Shown here piece after piece: positions 13,476-16,483 of a stretch of DNA of 16,483 nt. The notes beneath the pieces were generated by a model. It did no database searches and was not told where the DNA came from. It saw only the letters and a list, made by a program, of their open reading frames with translations. The stretch covers positions 1-16,483 of the forward strand of contig CBDVAK010000043.1 in the NCBI GenBank assembly GCA_965371945.1, in the 5' to 3' direction. How positions within the stretch are numbered: position 1 is the stretch's first letter; every line of letters begins with the position of its first letter. Made by a program: the position numbers and the translations under genes. Source of the DNA: CBDVAK01 sp965371945. GTDB lineage: Bacteria; Pseudomonadota; Gammaproteobacteria; Competibacterales; JAHEDQ01.

Positions 13476-15485
13476 TCAACTCAGCATGGAACGCAGGGTG
13501 GCCAGCCCCTCCTGGCCACGGCGCAGTCTCGTCTCATGGTCGACAGGGCCACCGCGGCCGCTCCATTGCAGTTGCTGAGGGTCCAGTTCCAGGAGGAACC
13601 GGCTCGGCTCGCAGTCCAGCCACTCACCCTGGCGTTTGCGGCGCTTGGCGAGGCTGAAAGTAAGACTGCGCCTGGCCCTGGTGATGCCTACATAGGCCAG
13701 CCGCCGTTCCTCTTCCACCGTATCCTCCGCCAGGCTGACCCGGTGTGGGAGTATCCCTTCCTCCATCCCCACCATGAACACGTGGTCGAATTCCAGGCCT
13801 TTGGCCGCGTGCAGTGTCATCAGAACCACCTGGTCCGCCTCGGCCTGCTGCTCCTGCCTATCCAGCACATCCATCAGTGACAGGTGACTGACAAGTTCGT
13901 GTATGCCGGCCGGACTTTGCTCGCGGACTTCAATGCGCCGCACCCAGTCGAGCAGATCACCGACATTGGCGATGCGTCGATCTGCGCCAGCGGGGGTGGG
14001 CCCCTGGCCACGCAACCAACCCTCATAGTCGATATGCCGCAACAGATCGTGCAGCAACGTGGCAGGTCGATCCCGGGTGGCTGCGGTGCGGATCTCGGAC
14101 ATCCACTCCGCGAACCGGCGCAAGCGCTGTAGCGGACGCCCCTGCAGGGTCTGCCCCAAACCAAGTTCTGCACTGGCGTGCAACAAGCTGACCCCGCGAC
14201 TCCCGGCATAAGTCGCCAGTTTCTCGAGGGTTGCCGTACCGATATCACGGCGTGGGGTATTGATCACCCTCATGAAAGCACTGTCATCACCGGGGTTGGC
14301 CGCCAGGCGCAGATAGGCGAGCACATCGCGAATCTCGGGGTGGCTAAAGAACGAACGGCCTCCGCTGATACGGTAGGGAATCTGGTGCTCCCGCAGCGCT
14401 TTTTCGAACATTCTGGACTGGTGGTTGCTGCGATAAAGGATGGCGTAGTCACCCGCGCGTGCACCGTTGTGAATCTTGTGATGCAGCAGCTCGGCAACGA
14501 CCCTGCGGGGTTCCTGATCACCATCCTCGCACTCCACCACCCGCAGCCGCTCACCGGCTGTCAGCTCGCTCCAAAGCCGTTTTTCGAACACATGCGGGTT
14601 GTTCGCGATCAGTCTGTTGGCGGCGGCCAGTATATGTGTGGTGGAGCGATAGTTTTGCTCCAGCTTTATGACCCGCAACCCGGGATAGTCCTGCTGCAGG
14701 GTGCGCAGATGCTCTGGTCGTGCACCCCGCCAGCCATAGACAGACTGATCATCATCACCGACCACCGCAAGCGCGGCGCGTGGCCCTGTCAGCAACCGGA
14801 TCAGCCGATACTGGGAATGGTTGGTGTCCTGGTATTCGTCCACCAGCAGATAGCGCAACCGATTCTGCCAAACCTCGCGGCGGTCGGCGAGGGCTTCGAG
14901 TATCCTCACCGGGATACCAATCAGATCATCGAAATCCACCGCGTTACAGACCTGCAAACGGCGATCGTAGGCCGGGTAAAGAGCCGCCGCGACGGCGGTG
15001 ATGTCGGAGTGCGCCAAATCCCGGGCCTGTTGATGACCGATCAGGTCGCTCTTCCAGCGCGATATCTGCCACTGAACCAGGCGCGGCTCGATGAGTGCCT
15101 GACCCGCGGGCAGGCCACCGATCAGTTCCGCCAGCAACTGCCGGCAGTCATGCTCGTCGTATATGCTGAACCCCGCACGGCGGCCGGCATGATCGAGTTC
15201 ACGGCGCAACAGCTCCAGACCAAGGGTATGGAAGGTCGATACGCGCAAGCCGCTGGTCGCACGGCCGGGCAGCAGGCTGGCGACGCGATCACGCATTTCC
15301 CGCGCGGCCTTGTTGGTAAACGTGACCGCGGCCACATGATGGCCCCGGTAGCCACATTCGGACAGCAACCAGGCAATTTTGTGGGTTATGACCCGGGTCT
15401 TGCCACTACCGGCACCGGCCAGCACCAGTAAAGGGCCACCGAGATAGCGCACGGCCTCAAGCTGTGTCGCATTCAAACTTGCCAA
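13476..15485 (-). CDS. rep: ATP-dependent DNA helicase Rep
   Basis: Superfamily 1A 3'-5' helicase that helps replication forks pass bound proteins. It has 669 residues (E. coli Rep 673) and aligns from the first residues (LNATQLEAV). Motifs in order: Walker A AGAGSGKT (23-30), Ia AVTFTNKAAREM (about 53-64), the STFHTLGLELL segment typical of Rep, motif II LLVDEYQDTNHSQ, motif III VVGDDDQSVYGWRGA, motif IV LEQNYRST, motif V MTLHAAKGLEFDHVFMVG, and motif VI EERRLAYVGITRAR. The start is TTG at 15485. Another TTG lies nine bases downstream and no ATG is near, with only a weak GGA upstream. A long ORF on the opposite strand is a shadow. Confidence 0.96.
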   Translation of the reverse strand: MASLNATQLEAVRYLGGPLLVLAGAGSGKTRVITHKIAWLLSECGYRGHHVAAVTFTNKAAREMRDRVASLLPGRATSGLRVSTFHTLGLELLRRELDHAGRRAGFSIYDEHDCRQLLAELIGGLPAGQALIEPRLVQWQISRWKSDLIGHQQARDLAHSDITAVAAALYPAYDRRLQVCNAVDFDDLIGIPVRILEALADRREVWQNRLRYLLVDEYQDTNHSQYRLIRLLTGPRAALAVVGDDDQSVYGWRGARPEHLRTLQQDYPGLRVIKLEQNYRSTTHILAAANRLIANNPHVFEKRLWSELTAGERLRVVECEDGDQEPRRVVAELLHHKIHNGARAGDYAILYRSNHQSRMFEKALREHQIPYRISGGRSFFSHPEIRDVLAYLRLAANPGDDSAFMRVINTPRRDIGTATLEKLATYAGSRGVSLLHASAELGLGQTLQGRPLQRLRRFAEWMSEIRTAATRDRPATLLHDLLRHIDYEGWLRGQGPTPAGADRRIANVGDLLDWVRRIEVREQSPAGIHELVSHLSLMDVLDRQEQQAEADQVVLMTLHAAKGLEFDHVFMVGMEEGILPHRVSLAEDTVEEERRLAYVGITRARRSLTFSLAKRRKRQGEWLDCEPSRFLLELDPQQLQWSGRGGPVDHETRLRRGQEGLATLRSMLS

Positions 15486-15517
15486 GCGAGTTCCAGATCC
15501 TGCCGCGGGAGGGCAGC

Positions 15518-15523
15518 ATTCTA
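15518..15523 (-). promoter_or_regulatory. Possible -10 box for rep
   Basis: On the minus strand TAGAAT matches the -10 consensus at five of six bases, about 32 bases before the rep start. The -35 region 16-18 bases further up has no good match, so support is limited. Confidence 0.3.
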
Positions 15524-15650
15524 GCCCGCATTGCTGGCCAGATGCCCGCTCGTTCTTGGTCTTTGCGGAGATATACCCACGTCACGACTACCAATGCCTC
15601 GGGTTATTGAGAAACGTCTTCGAAACGACCCGCAGAATTATCGCATTGGG

Positions 15651-15667
15651 ATGTTGCGCCGCAACAT
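15651..15667. promoter_or_regulatory. Perfect palindrome, probable operator of the phasin gene
   Basis: ATGTTGCGCCGCAACAT is a perfect 8-bp inverted repeat about a central C. It overlaps the -35 of the phasin promoter, a position where a repressor would block RNA polymerase. The core TTGC-N3-GCAA contains TGC-N3-GCA, resembling the TGC-rich palindromes reported for PhaR-type regulators of phasin genes. The identity of the regulator is inferred. Confidence 0.5.
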
Positions 15668-15682
15668 TCGAGTTGATATGAT
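15654..15682 (+). promoter_or_regulatory. Sigma70 extended -10 promoter of the phasin gene
   Basis: TATGAT (15677-15682) matches the -10 consensus at five of six and is preceded by TGA, giving an extended -10 (TGnTATGAT). TTGCGC (15654-15659) is a partial -35 at a 17-base spacing. Transcription would start near 15689, about 40 bases before the phasin start, next to a second palindrome GCTGCAGC (15685-15692). Confidence 0.5.
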
Positions 15683-15729
15683 GCGCTGCAGCATCACCCG
15701 AAATCAACGATTGCATGAGGAAACTGACT

Positions 15730-16083
15730 ATGAACAACGAAATCTTTGGCGACTTCAAAGAGCAGACCGACAAGTTTCTGGCCCCTGCCAGGGAATGGAA
15801 CAAGCTGACCGTCGCTCACATCGAGAAGTTGGCCGGGCTGCAGATCGCGAGCCTGCAGGAATATGCTGAGCTTGGCCTCGGCCAGTTCCGGGTCGCCGCC
15901 AGTATGAACGACGCCAGTGACGTACAGGACTACGTCCGGAGCCAGAGCGAGTTTGCCAAGACCATCGGTGAAAAACTGCTGGCCGACAGTCGCGCTTGTG
16001 CGGAACTGGGCAAGGAGTTCACCGAAAGCGCACAGAAAATTGCCCGCGAGAGCGTGAGTTCGGTGACCGCCAAGGCGGCCTGA
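15730..16083 (+). CDS. Phasin family protein (PHA granule-associated)
   Basis: A 117-residue, wholly helical, cysteine-poor protein with no signal peptide. Heptad-like amphipathic segments fit the phasin family: FKEQTDKFLAPAREWNKLTVAHIEKLAGLQIASLQEYAELGLGQ is the typical N-terminal half, and DVQDYVRSQSEFAKTIGEKLLADSRACAELGKEFTE the conserved C-terminal half. Phasins coat polyhydroxyalkanoate granules and control their size and number. A C-terminal VSSVTAKAA tail lacks the Pro/Ala/Lys-rich extension of longer phasins. ATG 15730 has GAGG nine bases upstream; an in-frame start at 15715 lacks this. A promoter with a palindromic operator precedes it. No PHA synthase is in the window, so a role in storage is inferred from family only. 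Confidence 0.88.
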   Translation: MNNEIFGDFKEQTDKFLAPAREWNKLTVAHIEKLAGLQIASLQEYAELGLGQFRVAASMNDASDVQDYVRSQSEFAKTIGEKLLADSRACAELGKEFTESAQKIARESVSSVTAKAA

Positions 16084-16103
16084 TCGATCATTGCGTGGTG
16101 AGG

Positions 16104-16132
16104 CCGCCGGTTCGTCTATCGCGAGCCGGCGG
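16104..16132 (+). other. Strong intercistronic hairpin after the phasin gene
   Basis: An 11-bp stem (CCGCCGGTTCG, 16104-16114, with CGAGCCGGCGG, 16122-16132, one G-U pair) closes a seven-base loop. No T-run follows, so it is not a standard intrinsic terminator. It lies between the phasin stop and the next gene and could stabilise the phasin part of the message or lower downstream expression. Confidence 0.6.
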
Positions 16133-16169
16133 TGATACGGCAGCAAACACGCTGCCAGGAGGGAAAGTC

Positions 16170-16483
16170 GTGCAGAATATTGCTGAAGCCTACCGGTCGA
16201 TTGCCCACCAGTCGACGGTGATACCGACGCTGAGCCGAAAGGCTGTCGACGACTGGCATACCCTGGTCAGGCAAAGCCTGGCGACGCAACGACAGTGGTC
16301 AGGGTTTGTGGTTGGCGGTCTGCCATCCGAACCGCTACCGGCTGGTGCACGGACTCTGGTCGATCAGGGCCGGAATATGAACACCCTGTTGCTCGATCTG
16401 CAGGATCAGACCTGGACCCGCTGGTTCGACTGGCTGCGGTCCCTGACCGGCAGCATCGATGCGAAATCCGCGCTTGAAGCCGA
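16170..16483 (+). CDS. Hypothetical protein downstream of phasin (partial, 3' end outside window)
   Basis: An open frame starts at GTG 16170, with a near-perfect AGGAGGG seven bases upstream, and stays open for 104 codons to the window edge. The visible part is VQNIAEAYRSIAHQSTVIPT and onward: soluble, helix-rich, with several tryptophans (DDWHTL, RQWSGF, QTWTRWFDWLRSLTG). No signal peptide or membrane span is seen. I do not recognise a family from this part. Its position behind a phasin and the repeated amphipathic helices make a second phasin or another granule-associated protein plausible, but this is only inference from context. Confidence 0.7.
   Translation, partial: MQNIAEAYRSIAHQSTVIPTLSRKAVDDWHTLVRQSLATQRQWSGFVVGGLPSEPLPAGARTLVDQGRNMNTLLLDLQDQTWTRWFDWLRSLTGSIDAKSALEA

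Noticed and set aside
14178..15431. 417-codon ORF on the plus strand opposite rep
   Set aside because: It is an antisense shadow of a well-supported helicase gene and shows no domain-like sequence; long shadows are common in GC-rich genes.

Overview
The window is about 16.5 kb of GC-rich, tightly packed bacterial chromosome. Gene content and order point to a gammaproteobacterium of the Pseudomonas/Chromatiales kind. The core block lptM-lysA-(methyltransferase)-dapF-DUF484-xerC, the engB/cytochrome c4/dsbA/exonuclease-phosphatase neighbourhood, and a cytochrome c5 gene beside rep are all familiar from that class. Two membrane or periplasmic c-type cytochromes and a phasin gene suggest a respiring, polyhydroxyalkanoate-storing organism. 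I cannot name genus or species from sequence alone. No prophage, CRISPR array, plasmid gene or intact transposase is visible.

Layout, left to right. (1) 1-115: part of a dispersed repeat. (2) 150-2727, plus strand: argH (argininosuccinate lyase) then dinB (DNA polymerase IV). (3) 2742-4256, minus strand: a two-gene unit with a cNMP-fold/GGDEF diguanylate cyclase followed by a short PqiA-family membrane protein. (4) 4257-4535: divergent intergenic region with only weak promoter-like hexamers. (5) 4536-9153, plus strand: lptM, lysA, a SAM methyltransferase, dapF, a DUF484 protein and xerC. The genes are close or overlapping and look like one operon covering the last steps of lysine/diaminopimelate synthesis, an outer-membrane assembly lipoprotein and dimer-resolution recombinase. 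(6) 9176-9799, minus: the GTPase engB. (7) 9947-12165, plus: cytochrome c4, dsbA and an endonuclease/exonuclease/phosphatase-family protein, behind a good sigma70-type promoter. (8) 12166-12887: a 720-bp region without protein genes. It holds a putative sigma54 promoter, a putative ~114-nt small RNA with a strong terminator, a tRNA-Arg(CCG) gene on the minus strand, and a complete MITE-like element with inverted ends whose interior matches the repeat at 1-115. (9) 12888-13421, plus: membrane-anchored cytochrome c5. (10) 13476-15485, minus: Rep helicase. (11) 15486-15729: divergent intergenic region with a promoter and a perfect palindrome. (12) 15730-16483, plus: a phasin and the start of a second protein cut off by the window edge.

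Most genes are housekeeping. The accessory signals sit in the non-coding DNA. The strongest candidate for something undescribed is the stand-alone transcription unit at 12268-12407: a canonical GG-N10-GC sigma54 promoter followed about 110 nt later by an intrinsic terminator, with no convincing ORF between. It contains a GGA-in-loop hairpin, an AATAACAATAA tract and a pyrimidine-rich UCUCCU loop. The second is the two-copy miniature inverted-repeat element. The third is the palindrome overlapping the phasin promoter.
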